Part shown: positions 26,512 to 34,826 of the stretch, one piece after another
Position numbering within the stretch: the first letter of the stretch is position 1
Layout: each line of letters starts with the position of its first letter
Made by a program: the position numbers and the translations under genes
NCBI RefSeq assembly: GCF_000372525.1
Contig: NZ_AQUR01000103.1
Coordinates: 124,001-188,000 of the forward strand
Reading direction: 5' to 3'
Origin: Cupriavidus neocaledonicus
GTDB taxonomy: Bacteria; Pseudomonadota; Gammaproteobacteria; Burkholderiales; Burkholderiaceae
Length of the DNA stretch: 64,000 nucleotides
Notes under the pieces: generated by a model
Databases searched by the model: none
The model's input: the letters and a program-made list of their open reading frames with translations, nothing else
What the model was told of the DNA's origin: nothing

Positions 26512-26581
26512 GCCGCCATCACCTTGCCCGCCCCCGGGCTTTCCCCCATCCCGGCAAAGGCCATCCACGGGCCTGCTACAG

Positions 26582-26612
26582 TGTCATGGCCGCCTGCCTG
26601 GCGGCCATGACA
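26582..26612 (+). repeat. Perfect 13-bp hairpin before a small gene
   Basis: TGTCATGGCCGCC (26582-26594) pairs with GGCGGCCATGACA (26600-26612) around TGCCT. It lies 70 bases after the M20 stop and 24 bases before the next ATG. No T-run follows on either strand, so it is more likely a leader structure or operator than an intrinsic terminator. Confidence 0.6.
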
Positions 26613-26636
26613 AAAGCGCTTTCGGGGAGACAGCAG

Positions 26637-26900
26637 ATGAATCGCAAAGGCCTGGTCGACGCCGCCATGGCGCTGGAAGACCTGGCGGCCGGCCACACCC
26701 CCGCGCCCGCGCAGGTGGAGGCGGGCGCCGCCGCCCTGGAGAAGCTCCATGCCGATTTCCCGGCGTGGCGCGACGTGGGCGATGCACTGTTCGGCCTGAA
26801 GGCGCTGGCCGGCGGCAGCGGCATGGGGCTCGACGCCAAGGGGCGCCAGCGCGCCGGCCGGCTGGCCGACGTGGTGCGCAGCCTGATCGACCAGATCTGA
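26637..26900 (+). CDS. Small helical protein of unknown function
   Basis: 87 residues with a good ribosome-binding site (GGGGAGAC, 8 bases before ATG). The sequence is Ala/Leu/Asp-rich and predicted all-helical (LVDAAMALEDLAAG, VEAGAAALEKLHADFPAW, RQRAGRLADVVRSLIDQI). There are no cysteines, signal peptide or membrane segment. I do not recognise the family. The codon pattern is like the neighbours, so it is probably a real native gene. Confidence 0.65.
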   Translation: MNRKGLVDAAMALEDLAAGHTPAPAQVEAGAAALEKLHADFPAWRDVGDALFGLKALAGGSGMGLDAKGRQRAGRLADVVRSLIDQI

Positions 26901-26901
26901 G

Positions 26902-26955
26902 CGGTCGGACCTGAGTGGCCGGACCTGAGTGGCCGGACCTGAGTGGCCGGACCCG
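26902..26955 (+). repeat. Tandem repeat of a 14-bp unit
   Basis: The unit GGCCGGACCTGAGT is repeated about three and a half times with minor changes at the ends, between the small gene stop (26900) and the convergent phospholipase D gene (stop at 26969). The first copy begins GGTCGGACC and the last ends GGACCCGAG. Confidence 0.8.
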
Positions 26956-26968
26956 AGCGAGCGCGTGG

Positions 26969-28546
26969 CTACAGCATCGACTCGATCGGCAGGATCGACA
27001 GGAACCAGATGCCGAGACGGCGCCACCAGCTGGTGTTGGGCTCGGTATCGTGGCGGATCACTTCGTCGCCACGCCGTTCCAGCCAGTAGAGCTGGCCGGT
27101 CTGGTCCAGCTTGACCTGGTAGGCCGCTTGCGGGACCACGCTGGCGAAGGTGGATTCGATGCGGCCCGCCAGCGCGGGGCTGTCGATGATGAAGCCGAGT
27201 TCCGTGTTGAGCATGGCCGAGCGCGGATCAAAATTGAACGAGCCCACGAAGACCCGGCTGCCGTCGACCGCGAAGGTCTTGGCGTGCAGGCTGGAGCCCG
27301 AACTGCCGAAGGGGCCGGCGCGCTCTTCCTTCTTGCGCGGCTCGGCCGCGCGCCGCAACTCGTACAGGTCCACGCCGGCCTCGAGCAGGGCCTTGCGCCG
27401 CTTGGCATAACCGGAATGCACGGCGGCCACGTCGGTGGCCTCCAGCGCATTGGTCAGCACGCGTACCGCGACGCCGCGACTTGCCATGTCGGTGAAAAAG
27501 GCGGTGCCGCCGGTCGAGGGCACGAAATACGGCGAGACCAGGTCGAGCTCGCGTTGCGGCTCGCCCAGGATCTCGCGCAGCTGGTGCGCCACCAGGGTGC
27601 CGCGCGTGGCTTCGCCCAGCGCCTTGGCGGGATTGTCGCTGACCATGCGCGTGGTGGCCCACTGGAACTCCAGCGTGCCGTCCAGCATCCGCTGCACGTC
27701 GGGCAGTTCGCGCACCGCGGCCAGGTAGGCCGCCGCGGCCGGGTTGCGCTCGACCTCACGCGCGTGTCCGACCAGAGCCTGCAGGCGTTCCATGCTGACC
27801 GGCGGCAGCAGCCGGTCCACCGGGTAGGCCGAGGCACTGGACCAGTAGCGGTCGAAATCGTGCGCCACGTCGCCGGCCGCGGGGCCGACGGCAATCACGT
27901 CGAGGTCGGCGAACAGCACGCCGTCGCTGGCGCCGAAGTATTCGTCGCCGACATTGCGCCCGCCGATGATGGTGGCAACGCCGTCGGCGGTGAACGACTT
28001 GTTGTGCATGCGCCGGTTCAGGCGCCCGAAGTCCGTCAGGAAATTCAGTGCCTTGGGATGGCGGATCACGAACGGATTGAAGATGCGCACTTCGACCTGC
28101 GGGTGCGCGTCCATCGCGGCCAGCAGTTCGTCCATGCCGGCAATGCCGTTGTCGTCGAGCAGCAGGCGCACCCGTACGCCGCGTTCGGCGGCCTGATGCA
28201 GTGCCTCGAGCAGCAGCGTGCCAGTCAGGTCGTCGCGCCAGATGTAGTACTGCACGTCGAGCGTGCGCTGCGCGGTGCGGGCCAGCTGCACGCGCGCGGC
28301 AAAGGCGGCGTAGGCGTTCGGCAGCGGATGGATGCCGCTCAGTCCCGGGTGCCGGGCCAGTTCATCGGCCAGCGCCTGCCCCAGCGGCGTGGCCCGGCCC
28401 TCGGCCGGCGTCAGCGCCGAGGATTCGGTGCGGGGACTCAGCGGCGGCAGCGCGCAGCCGCCGAGCAGGGCGGCGCAGCACAGCATCAGCGAACTGGCGC
28501 GCAGGCGGCGGGGCGGGGCGAATGCGGTGTCTGTCGGCAAAGGCAT
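26969..28546 (-). CDS. Phospholipase D family lipoprotein (cardiolipin synthase C-like)
   Basis: 525 residues from ATG 28546. Lipobox LLGGCALPP at the end of the leader, so it is a membrane-anchored lipoprotein. Two HKD motifs are complete: MHNKSFTADG...GGRNVGDEY and LHAKTFAVDG...GSFNFDPRS, with an upstream LDVQYYIWRDDLTG. It resembles ClsC/YmdC-type phosphatidyltransferases that make cardiolipin, though hydrolase activity is possible. The long N-terminal extension of the open frame (to 28771) has no conserved features and is not used. The partner protein YmdB is not nearby. Confidence 0.88.
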   Translation of the reverse strand: MPLPTDTAFAPPRRLRASSLMLCCAALLGGCALPPLSPRTESSALTPAEGRATPLGQALADELARHPGLSGIHPLPNAYAAFAARVQLARTAQRTLDVQYYIWRDDLTGTLLLEALHQAAERGVRVRLLLDDNGIAGMDELLAAMDAHPQVEVRIFNPFVIRHPKALNFLTDFGRLNRRMHNKSFTADGVATIIGGRNVGDEYFGASDGVLFADLDVIAVGPAAGDVAHDFDRYWSSASAYPVDRLLPPVSMERLQALVGHAREVERNPAAAAYLAAVRELPDVQRMLDGTLEFQWATTRMVSDNPAKALGEATRGTLVAHQLREILGEPQRELDLVSPYFVPSTGGTAFFTDMASRGVAVRVLTNALEATDVAAVHSGYAKRRKALLEAGVDLYELRRAAEPRKKEERAGPFGSSGSSLHAKTFAVDGSRVFVGSFNFDPRSAMLNTELGFIIDSPALAGRIESTFASVVPQAAYQVKLDQTGQLYWLERRGDEVIRHDTEPNTSWWRRLGIWFLSILPIESML

Positions 28547-28975
28547 CGGGCGTCCGGGCGGCCCGGTTGCGGGCCCGTGGTGTCGGCGATGCTGCCATGT
28601 TGCCATGCCGCGCCGCGGGCGTCGCGATTCGGGCCGGCCGGCGCGACTGTGCACTGCACCAGAGAGGCCCCGGCATGCGCCATGACGGCGCACCGCGCGG
28701 GCCGCCATGGGGCAAAACCGCCGTGTCGCGCGGGCACGGCGCTGGCCCGGAACCTGCGTAAGCGCTGGCAAGAGTAGAAGCGTTCACCAGCCGCGCGCCA
28801 GATCGATGCGCATGCGGGCTGGCCGGGAATTGCTCTTGAAGTCCGTGCCCCGCGCCGCTGCGCAGGCTGGCACCGTCGGCCTCAGGAGCGCGCTGTCCCG
28901 GCGCGCATTGTCGTTGGCGGCCATGCCTGGGCCGGCACGGGGCCAGTCCCTGACCCGCTTGCCACGAGGAATGCC
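28547..28975. other. 429-bp divergent spacer
   Basis: It lies between the phospholipase D lipoprotein and the dioxygenase gene. It is GC-rich, with reading frames on both strands that look like shadows (Arg/Ala/Gly-rich). It must contain both promoters; I could not pick a convincing -35/-10 pair. Confidence 0.5.
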
Positions 28976-29974
28976 ATGACCCAGCCAGACCAGGCCTGTA
29001 CCCTGGACGAACTCCACCGCGAATCGCGCATGGGCGCGTTCGGTTCCGAAACCCGCCGGCGCGAGATCCGCCGCATCGACCTGTCCGACTACGCGCGGCG
29101 CAAGCCGAAGATTGCCGACGCGCTGTGGCAGGCGTCGGTCGATGTCGGCTTCTTCCAGCTTGCCAACCACGGCATCGACCTGGACAGCGTGCGCCATGCC
29201 TTTGCCATGACCGAGCGCTTCTTTGCGCTGCCCGATGAAGTGAAGGCGCAATATCCGCTGCAGAAGGCCAACAACGCCGGCTGGGAAAGCCGCGCGCAGG
29301 TCCGGCCCTCCACCGGCACGCCGGACCAGAAAGAGTCCTACCAGATCACGCGCCCGCACATGGATAGCCTGTGGCCGGGCGATGACGAACTCGACGGCTT
29401 CCGCGACACCATGCTTGCCTTCGAGGCGCAATGCTGGGAAGTCGGCATGAAAGTGCTGTCATGCTTTGCCGACAAGCTGGGCTTCGCCAGCGACTTTTTC
29501 AGGCAGGCGCACGATCCGCGCGCGCCGGACTACCAGAGCACACTGCGGCTGCTGCACTACTACGCGATCCCGCCCGAGCGGCGCGACGGGCTGGGGCTGT
29601 GGCGCGCCGGCGCGCATACGGATTTCGACTGCCTGACGCTGCTGTTCCAGCGCCCCGGGCAGGGCGGCCTGCAGGTGTGCCCCGGCAAGGAGATGGCGGC
29701 GCAGGCATGGACCCCGATCGAGCCGGACGAAACCGTCATCACCTGCAATATCGGCGACATGCTGATGCGCTGGAGCGATGACCGACTGCCGTCGAACTTC
29801 CATCGGGTCCGCAATCCCGCGCCGGGCGAATACATGGGGCCGCGCTACAGCATGGCGTTCTTCTGCCAGGCCAACCGCGGTGCGACGATCGCAGGACCGG
29901 GCGGCAAGTACCCGCCGATCAGCGCGGGGGATTACCTGCGCCAGCGGGTCAATGCGAACTTCAAGGGGTATTGA
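28976..29974 (+). CDS. Isopenicillin N synthase-like 2OG-Fe(II) dioxygenase
   Basis: 332 residues. DIOX_N-type start (IRRIDLSDYARRKPKIADAL, VGFFQLANHGID) and a 2OG-Fe(II) core with HxD in GAHTDFDCLTLLFQ, distal His in LPSNFHRVRNP, and the 2OG-binding RxS in GPRYSMAFF. Bacterial members hydroxylate or desaturate small metabolites, including amino acids or plant-like compounds; substrate unknown. CGAGGAATGCC precedes the ATG. No pathway genes adjoin it. Confidence 0.9.
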   Translation: MTQPDQACTLDELHRESRMGAFGSETRRREIRRIDLSDYARRKPKIADALWQASVDVGFFQLANHGIDLDSVRHAFAMTERFFALPDEVKAQYPLQKANNAGWESRAQVRPSTGTPDQKESYQITRPHMDSLWPGDDELDGFRDTMLAFEAQCWEVGMKVLSCFADKLGFASDFFRQAHDPRAPDYQSTLRLLHYYAIPPERRDGLGLWRAGAHTDFDCLTLLFQRPGQGGLQVCPGKEMAAQAWTPIEPDETVITCNIGDMLMRWSDDRLPSNFHRVRNPAPGEYMGPRYSMAFFCQANRGATIAGPGGKYPPISAGDYLRQRVNANFKGY

Positions 29975-30037
29975 AAGGAGCGCGGCAGCGCGGCGAGCCC
30001 GGACCCGCGTGGTCCAGGCCCGCCGCCCGCGCGGCGC

Positions 30038-30610
30038 TCAGGACGCGGCCACCACGCCGCAGGCAATGCGGCCGCCGGCGTTGCCGGTGGGTTGCGTCTT
30101 GTAGTCGTCCGGATCCTTGTGCACCACCACCGCGCGGCCGATCACGCTGTTGGCCCCGGTGCCCACCGATAGCGACGGCAGCAGCATGCTGACGCGCACG
30201 TTGCCGCTGGCATCGGCGGTGACGTTGTTCATGTCGCCGGCATGGTGGTCCGGCATGGTCATCTGCCCGTGGGGCTTGCCGGTCGGGTTGAAATGGCCGC
30301 CCGCGCTCATCGCGTCAGGCGCCGAACAGTCGCCCTTCTCGTGGACGTGGAAGCCGTGGACGGAATTGGGCGGCAGCCCGGTAATCGCCGCGGTCATCAT
30401 CACGCCGCCCGGCTGCTGCTGGAAGGTGACGGTGCCCGCGGTGTTGGAGCCGCTCTTGGGCTGCAGCGTGGCCGACGCCCTGGCACCGGTGGTGGCGCCG
30501 GTGGCGGCGGGCTGGGCCGCCGACGACGAAGGCATGCCGGAGCCGGCGCAGCCGGCTAGTGCCACGGTTGCGGCAATGCACGCCGCCAGGGGGAGAAGCA
30601 CTTGTTTCAT
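30038..30610 (-). CDS. sodC: Cu/Zn superoxide dismutase lipoprotein
   Basis: 190 residues from ATG 30610. Signal with lipobox ALAGCAGSG, so it is periplasmic and probably lipid-anchored. Cu/Zn ligands are visible: VHGFHVHEKGDCSAP (two copper His), GGHFNPTGKPHG (His), PDHHAGDMNN (zinc His/Asp), GRAVVVHKDPDDY (copper His), and the second disulfide Cys in GRIACGVV. It dismutates superoxide in the periplasm. Divergent neighbours are a LysR gene on the same strand upstream and the dioxygenase convergent downstream. Confidence 0.97.
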   Translation of the reverse strand: MKQVLLPLAACIAATVALAGCAGSGMPSSSAAQPAATGATTGARASATLQPKSGSNTAGTVTFQQQPGGVMMTAAITGLPPNSVHGFHVHEKGDCSAPDAMSAGGHFNPTGKPHGQMTMPDHHAGDMNNVTADASGNVRVSMLLPSLSVGTGANSVIGRAVVVHKDPDDYKTQPTGNAGGRIACGVVAAS

Positions 30611-30753
30611 CGGAATCCTCTTCTTGTCGTGATTTCGGAAGAAACAGTATAGGTCGGCGGCCGCTGAACCGATTTCCGGTTTTATCCTACATGGCGCCTG
30701 GCATGCGCGCCGATGCCGGACGCGCCAGCGCAGGCCAGCCACGCATTCACCTG

Positions 30754-31689
30754 TCAGGCCGCCACGGGCAGCGGCTGCTGTGCCGCACCAAAATGCGGAT
30801 GACGCGAGAACAGCTCGGCGGCCCAGTTCACGAACACCCGCACCTTGGCCGACAGGTGCCGGTTCTGCGGGTACATCGCCGAGATCGGCAATTCATCGGT
30901 CTGCCAGTCGGCCAGGATTTCGACCAGCCGGCCGCTGGCCACATAGGGCTCGGCCATGGCGCGCGAGATGCGGGCGATGCCGTGGCCTTCCAGCGCGCAG
31001 CCGAGGTAGACATCGGCGTCATTGGTGGAAATGGCGGAGGGCAGCAGCACCTCGCCGCGCTCGGTGCCGCGCGCCAGCGGCCAGGGCATTTCCCGGCCGG
31101 TGCGGTTGGACAGGAAATTGACCGCCTTGTGCTGCGCCAGTTCGGCCAGGTCGCGCGGTGTGCCGTTGCGGTTCAGGTAGATCGGCGAGGCGTAGAACGC
31201 CAGTTGCACGTGGCCGATGCGGCGGGCCACCATGGCCTCGTCCAGCGGAATGCCGACGCGCAGCACCACGTCGACGCCTTCCTGCAGCAGGTCGATCGGC
31301 TTGCCGTTGATGGTCAGCTCCAGCTTCAGGTCCGGATAGGCCTGGAAAAATTCATGCAGGTGCGGCACCAGCACCAGTTGCGCCAGCCCGGCGGTGGTGT
31401 CGACCGACAGCGTGCCGCGCGGCGAATTATTCTGCCGCGTCAGCGATTGCTCGGCTTCCTCGACATCGGCCAGGATGCGCACGCACCGCTCGTAGTAGGC
31501 GGCGCCGTCGTTGGTCACGCTGATGCGGCGCGTGGTCCGGTGCAGCAGCTTCACGCCGAGGTGGGTCTCCAGGTTCTGGATCAGGCGGGTCAGCGTGGCC
31601 TTGGGCAGGTCCATCGACTCGGCGGCACGCGCAAAGCTGCCGACGTCGACGACCCGGGTGAATGCCTGCATTGATACGAGACGGTCCAT
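30754..31689 (-). CDS. LysR family transcriptional regulator
   Basis: 311 residues from ATG 31689. N-terminal winged helix: MQAFTRVVDVGSFARAAESM, then LPKATLTRLIQNLETHLGVKLLHRTTRRI. The rest is a LysR substrate-binding domain (GTLSVDTTAGLAQLVLVPHL, then HLSAKVRVFVNWAAEL at the end), CrgA-type. It is divergent from the hydrolase-like gene at 32090 and the RND operon beyond it, so it may control those genes; a palindrome in the spacer supports a binding site. Confidence 0.92.
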   Translation of the reverse strand: MDRLVSMQAFTRVVDVGSFARAAESMDLPKATLTRLIQNLETHLGVKLLHRTTRRISVTNDGAAYYERCVRILADVEEAEQSLTRQNNSPRGTLSVDTTAGLAQLVLVPHLHEFFQAYPDLKLELTINGKPIDLLQEGVDVVLRVGIPLDEAMVARRIGHVQLAFYASPIYLNRNGTPRDLAELAQHKAVNFLSNRTGREMPWPLARGTERGEVLLPSAISTNDADVYLGCALEGHGIARISRAMAEPYVASGRLVEILADWQTDELPISAMYPQNRHLSAKVRVFVNWAAELFSRHPHFGAAQQPLPVAA

Positions 31690-32089
31690 GATGAGGTTCC
31701 GACGATAGATCCGAACGGCGCGCCGCCCGCGCTCGTGGCGCACGCGGCCTGTCTTGTTGTTGTGATGGGGAGTCTGCCGGCGGCTGGCACTGGATGCGCG
31801 CTGGCTGGGCGCGATGCCGGCATGGGTTCAGTCAGGCGTGCGGCGCCGCCAGAGTCCGACCCGCGGACCGGGCGCGCAACGGCCTGGCCAACCGCCGCGC
31901 GTGCCGAGATCGGGAGTGAATCACAAAATCCAAGACCTTGTCATGCGTGGGGATTTCGGTTTTCAGACGCATGACAGGGCGGTTTGCGATTATTCCAATC
32001 CCGGAACAGTGCATTGGCGATCTCTCGCTTTATCCCATCCTCGTCAATCACCATAATCCGTTGCATCGCAACACTCAAGCGCATTGTCC
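31690..32089. promoter_or_regulatory. 400-bp divergent control region with a 10-bp inverted repeat
   Basis: TGTCATGCGT (31939-31948) and ACGCATGACA (31967-31976) are a perfect inverted repeat with an 18-base spacer, in an AT-richer block (31915-32075). It lies between the LysR gene and the hydrolase-like gene and is a good candidate for a LysR-type or dimeric-regulator site. No coding sequence was convincing here. Confidence 0.5.
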
Positions 32090-33016
32090 ATGCCGTGCGC
32101 CGATGCCATGTCACAGAAGCCAGGCCAACGCTCCGCAGCCGCCAGCGCCGCCACTGCCCCCGCGGCAGCCGGGCCGGGACAGGCGCGCGTGGCCGAGCAC
32201 ACGGTGACCAGCGACGGCCGCGAGATCCTGGTGCGGGTGTGCTATCCGCCGGGCTACCCGGCACCGGGCATCGACAGCGCCGCGCTGTTGCCGTGGCTGG
32301 TGTACCTGCACGCCGGCGGCTTCGTCGACGGCGGCCTGGAGCACGCCTGCCACCTGGTGCAGGACCTGGCCACGACGGTGCCCGCGGTGGTGGTCACGCC
32401 GGCGTATTCGCTGGCGCCCGACCACCCGTTCCCGGCGGCGCCCGAGGACGCGCACAGCACGGTGCAATGGGTGTTGCGCAACGCCCGGCGCCTGAAGGTG
32501 GACAAGACCCGCTTTGCGCTGGTGGGCGAGGAAGCCGGCGGCAACCTGGCGATCGCGCTGGCGCAGATGCTGCGTGACCGCGGCACCGCCCAGCCGCGCG
32601 GTCAGTGGCTGATCCGCCCGGTGACCGATCCGTGCCTGCAGCATGCCTCCTGCGCGGGTTTTGGCGGCGGCACGGTGCCGATGGAAACGCTGCGCCGGCT
32701 GGCCGACAACTATCGCGACTACCTGCCGACGCCGGCCGATACGGTGCATCCGTATGCCGCCCCGGCGCTGGCCTCGCGCCTGGCCGGGCTGCCGCCCACG
32801 CTGGTGCAGGTGGCCGAACACGACGCGCTGCGTGCCGAAGGCGAAGCCTTCGCCGGGCGCCTGGGCAAGGCCGGTGTGCCGGCCCAAGCCATGATCATGC
32901 CCGGCGCCTGCGGCGACGGCGTGGAAGAGGCCCATGACAGCTGTCAGGCATGGGTCGACGAAGGGGCGCGGTTCCTGCGGCGATGTCTGGCCGTGGCCGA
33001 CGCTACCTCACCTTGA
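32090..33016 (+). CDS. HSL-type alpha/beta hydrolase homologue lacking the catalytic serine
   Basis: 308 residues from ATG 32090 (TTG 32084 and ATG 32108 are alternatives). The hormone-sensitive-lipase fold is clear: oxyanion motif as YLHAGGFVDGG, then VVVTPAYSLAPDHPFPAAPED, and the Asp region QVAEHDALRAEGEAFAGRL. The nucleophile motif GDSAGG reads GEEAGG: the serine is Glu148 (codon GAA at 32531-32533). The usual HGF histidine is also missing (MPGACGDGVEEAH). It is therefore likely a pseudoenzyme, perhaps a ligand-binding protein. It precedes the RND efflux operon by 246 bases. Confidence 0.82.
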   Translation: MPCADAMSQKPGQRSAAASAATAPAAAGPGQARVAEHTVTSDGREILVRVCYPPGYPAPGIDSAALLPWLVYLHAGGFVDGGLEHACHLVQDLATTVPAVVVTPAYSLAPDHPFPAAPEDAHSTVQWVLRNARRLKVDKTRFALVGEEAGGNLAIALAQMLRDRGTAQPRGQWLIRPVTDPCLQHASCAGFGGGTVPMETLRRLADNYRDYLPTPADTVHPYAAPALASRLAGLPPTLVQVAEHDALRAEGEAFAGRLGKAGVPAQAMIMPGACGDGVEEAHDSCQAWVDEGARFLRRCLAVADATSP

Positions 33017-33262
33017 CTGAACGCTGCGCTGGCGCCAACGCCAGCCGGCCTGGAGCCAAGCCCGCCGGCTGAGCCGCTCCAGACAACCGCCAGCCGGCTC
33101 TGTTTCGGCCAGAGCCAGGACCGCAGCGCGCGCCGTGATGCGCGCGGTCCCAAGTCCGACCATCAGTTTGACCATGGTTCCGATCCGCCCGCGCGGACCG
33201 GCAGGCGGCGTTCGGCCATTTGCTTTTCCGGTTGAAGAAAACCCGATCCAGGAGTTTGAGAA

Positions 33263-34504
33263 ATGCAGCAGCAGAAGCGACGTACCCTGATTGCCCTCGC
33301 CATCGTCGTGGTGCTCGGTGCCGGCGTGGCCGGTTCGGTCCTGCGCCCTTGGCACAGCGGCGAAGCCCACGCCAACACGCCGCCGCCGGCGCCGGCCATC
33401 GAGGTGGCCGCCGTGGTCGGGCAGACCATCACCGAGTGGGATGAATTCTCCGGCCGCCTCGAAGCGGTGGACCGGGTCGAAATCCGCCCGCGCGTGGGCG
33501 GCACCATCGACGCCGTGCACTTCCGCGAAGGCGCGCTGGTGAAGAAGGGCGATCCGCTCTTCACCATCGACCCGCGGCCTTATGCCGCGGAGGTGGCACG
33601 CGCCGAGGCCGCGCTGGCCGCGGCGCAGGTGCGCGCGGCGCACGCCAAGAGCGAGGGCGAGCGCGCCCAGCGCCTGCTGGACGACAACGCGATCTCGCGG
33701 CGCGAGTTCGACGAGCGCATCCACGCCGCGCGCGAAACCGGCGCCAACGTGCGCGCGGCGCAGGCGCAGCTGGAAACCGCGCGCCTGAACCTGGCCTACA
33801 CCCGCATTACCGCGCCGGTGTCCGGCCGCGTGTCGCGCGCCGAGATCACGGTGGGCAACCTGGTGGCGCCCGGCGTGGCCACGCCGCCGCTGACCACGGT
33901 GGTGTCGGTGTCGCCGATCTACGCCAGCTTCGAGATCGACGAGCAGAGCTACCTGCGCTACACCGCTCCCGGTGCCGGCGGCGGGCAGGCCAACCTGCCG
34001 GTCTTCCTGGGCCTGGCCAACGAAGACGGCCATCCGCACCAGGGCAAGATCCAGTCGGTCGACAACCGGCTCGACACCCGCAGCGGCACCATCCGTGTAC
34101 GCGCGGTGTTCGACAACGACGACGGCCGCCTGCTGCCGGGCCTGTACGCCAAGGTCAAGATGGGCGGTGGCGCGCCGCATGCGGCGGTGCTGGTCAACGA
34201 CCGTGCGGTTGGCACCGACCAGGGCAAGAAGTTCGTGCTGGTGGTCGACAAGGCCAACAAGCTGGTCTACCGCGAAGTCGAGCTCGGGCCCAACTATGAA
34301 GGCCTGCGCGTGATCCGCAAGGGGCTGAAGCCGGGCGAGAACATCGTCGTCAATGGCCTGCAGCGCGTGCGGCCGGGCGACACGGTGCAGCCCAAGACGG
34401 TGGCCATGGCCTACCGCAGCGAACTGGAACCGCGCCCGGCAGCGCCTGACCGCAAGCAGGCCGCGAGCGAGAAGGGCGAGGGTGAGGCAAAGCCGGTGAG
34501 TTGA
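33263..34504 (+). CDS. RND efflux periplasmic adaptor (MexE/AcrA type)
   Basis: 413 residues. N-terminal membrane anchor (RTLIALAIVVVLGAGVAGSV), then membrane-fusion-protein domains: lipoyl half (GTIDAVHFREGALVKKGDPLF), a helical hairpin (LAAAQVRAAHAKSEGERAQRL), beta-barrel (YTRITAPVSGRVSRAEITVG), and a membrane-proximal C-terminus. It bridges the inner-membrane pump to the outer-membrane channel. AGGAGTTTGAG precedes the ATG. It is first of a three-gene efflux set with the pump at 34827 and channel at 38101. Spacer to the pump is unusually long (322 bases) and carries repeat hairpins. Confidence 0.95.
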   Translation: MQQQKRRTLIALAIVVVLGAGVAGSVLRPWHSGEAHANTPPPAPAIEVAAVVGQTITEWDEFSGRLEAVDRVEIRPRVGGTIDAVHFREGALVKKGDPLFTIDPRPYAAEVARAEAALAAAQVRAAHAKSEGERAQRLLDDNAISRREFDERIHAARETGANVRAAQAQLETARLNLAYTRITAPVSGRVSRAEITVGNLVAPGVATPPLTTVVSVSPIYASFEIDEQSYLRYTAPGAGGGQANLPVFLGLANEDGHPHQGKIQSVDNRLDTRSGTIRVRAVFDNDDGRLLPGLYAKVKMGGGAPHAAVLVNDRAVGTDQGKKFVLVVDKANKLVYREVELGPNYEGLRVIRKGLKPGENIVVNGLQRVRPGDTVQPKTVAMAYRSELEPRPAAPDRKQAASEKGEGEAKPVS

Positions 34505-34826
34505 GCGCAGCAGAGCTTGAGGCGGTTTGCTCCCCTCTCCCGCTTGCGGGAGAGGGGCAGGGGATGAGGGCAGGAGCGTCAAAGGCTGAGGCCAGTGGGT
34601 TAAAACAGTTGGCTTCGTTTGTTGTGGTTCCTTGTTAGACCCCCCTCACCCCGGCCCTCTCCCCATGAGGGGAGAGGGAGAACACCTTGCCTAGGCTAGT
34701 TCGGGCGGCTTTGGCGCACCCAAAACCGTCGGCCTTGCCAGCGCCCTAGTTTGTATTGCTCCCAAAGCAGTTGATGGTGCCCGCCACGAGCGGGCCGCCA
34801 GGGGAGCGCTTTTAGCAGAGACCAAC
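34505..34826. repeat. Spacer with two inverted copies of a CT/GA-rich hairpin repeat
   Basis: Copy 1: CCCCTCTCCC (34532-34541) with GGGAGAGGGG (34548-34557), followed by CAGGGGATGAGGG. Copy 2, in opposite orientation: CCCTCTCCCC (34654-34663) with GGGGAGAGGG (34668-34677), preceded by CCCCCTCACCCCGG. Both share the plan GGGAGAGGG-C-GGGG-TGAGGG, a dispersed intergenic element. A shorter copy lies at 38023-38050. Confidence 0.75.

Noticed and set aside
24457..26568. 703-residue open frame on the minus strand
   Set aside because: Runs antisense to the M20 peptidase and through the regulator in a wrong frame; no family features.
26582..26612. Intrinsic terminator after the M20 peptidase
   Set aside because: The perfect hairpin is followed by AAAAG, not a T-run, on the plus strand, and no T-run follows on the minus strand.
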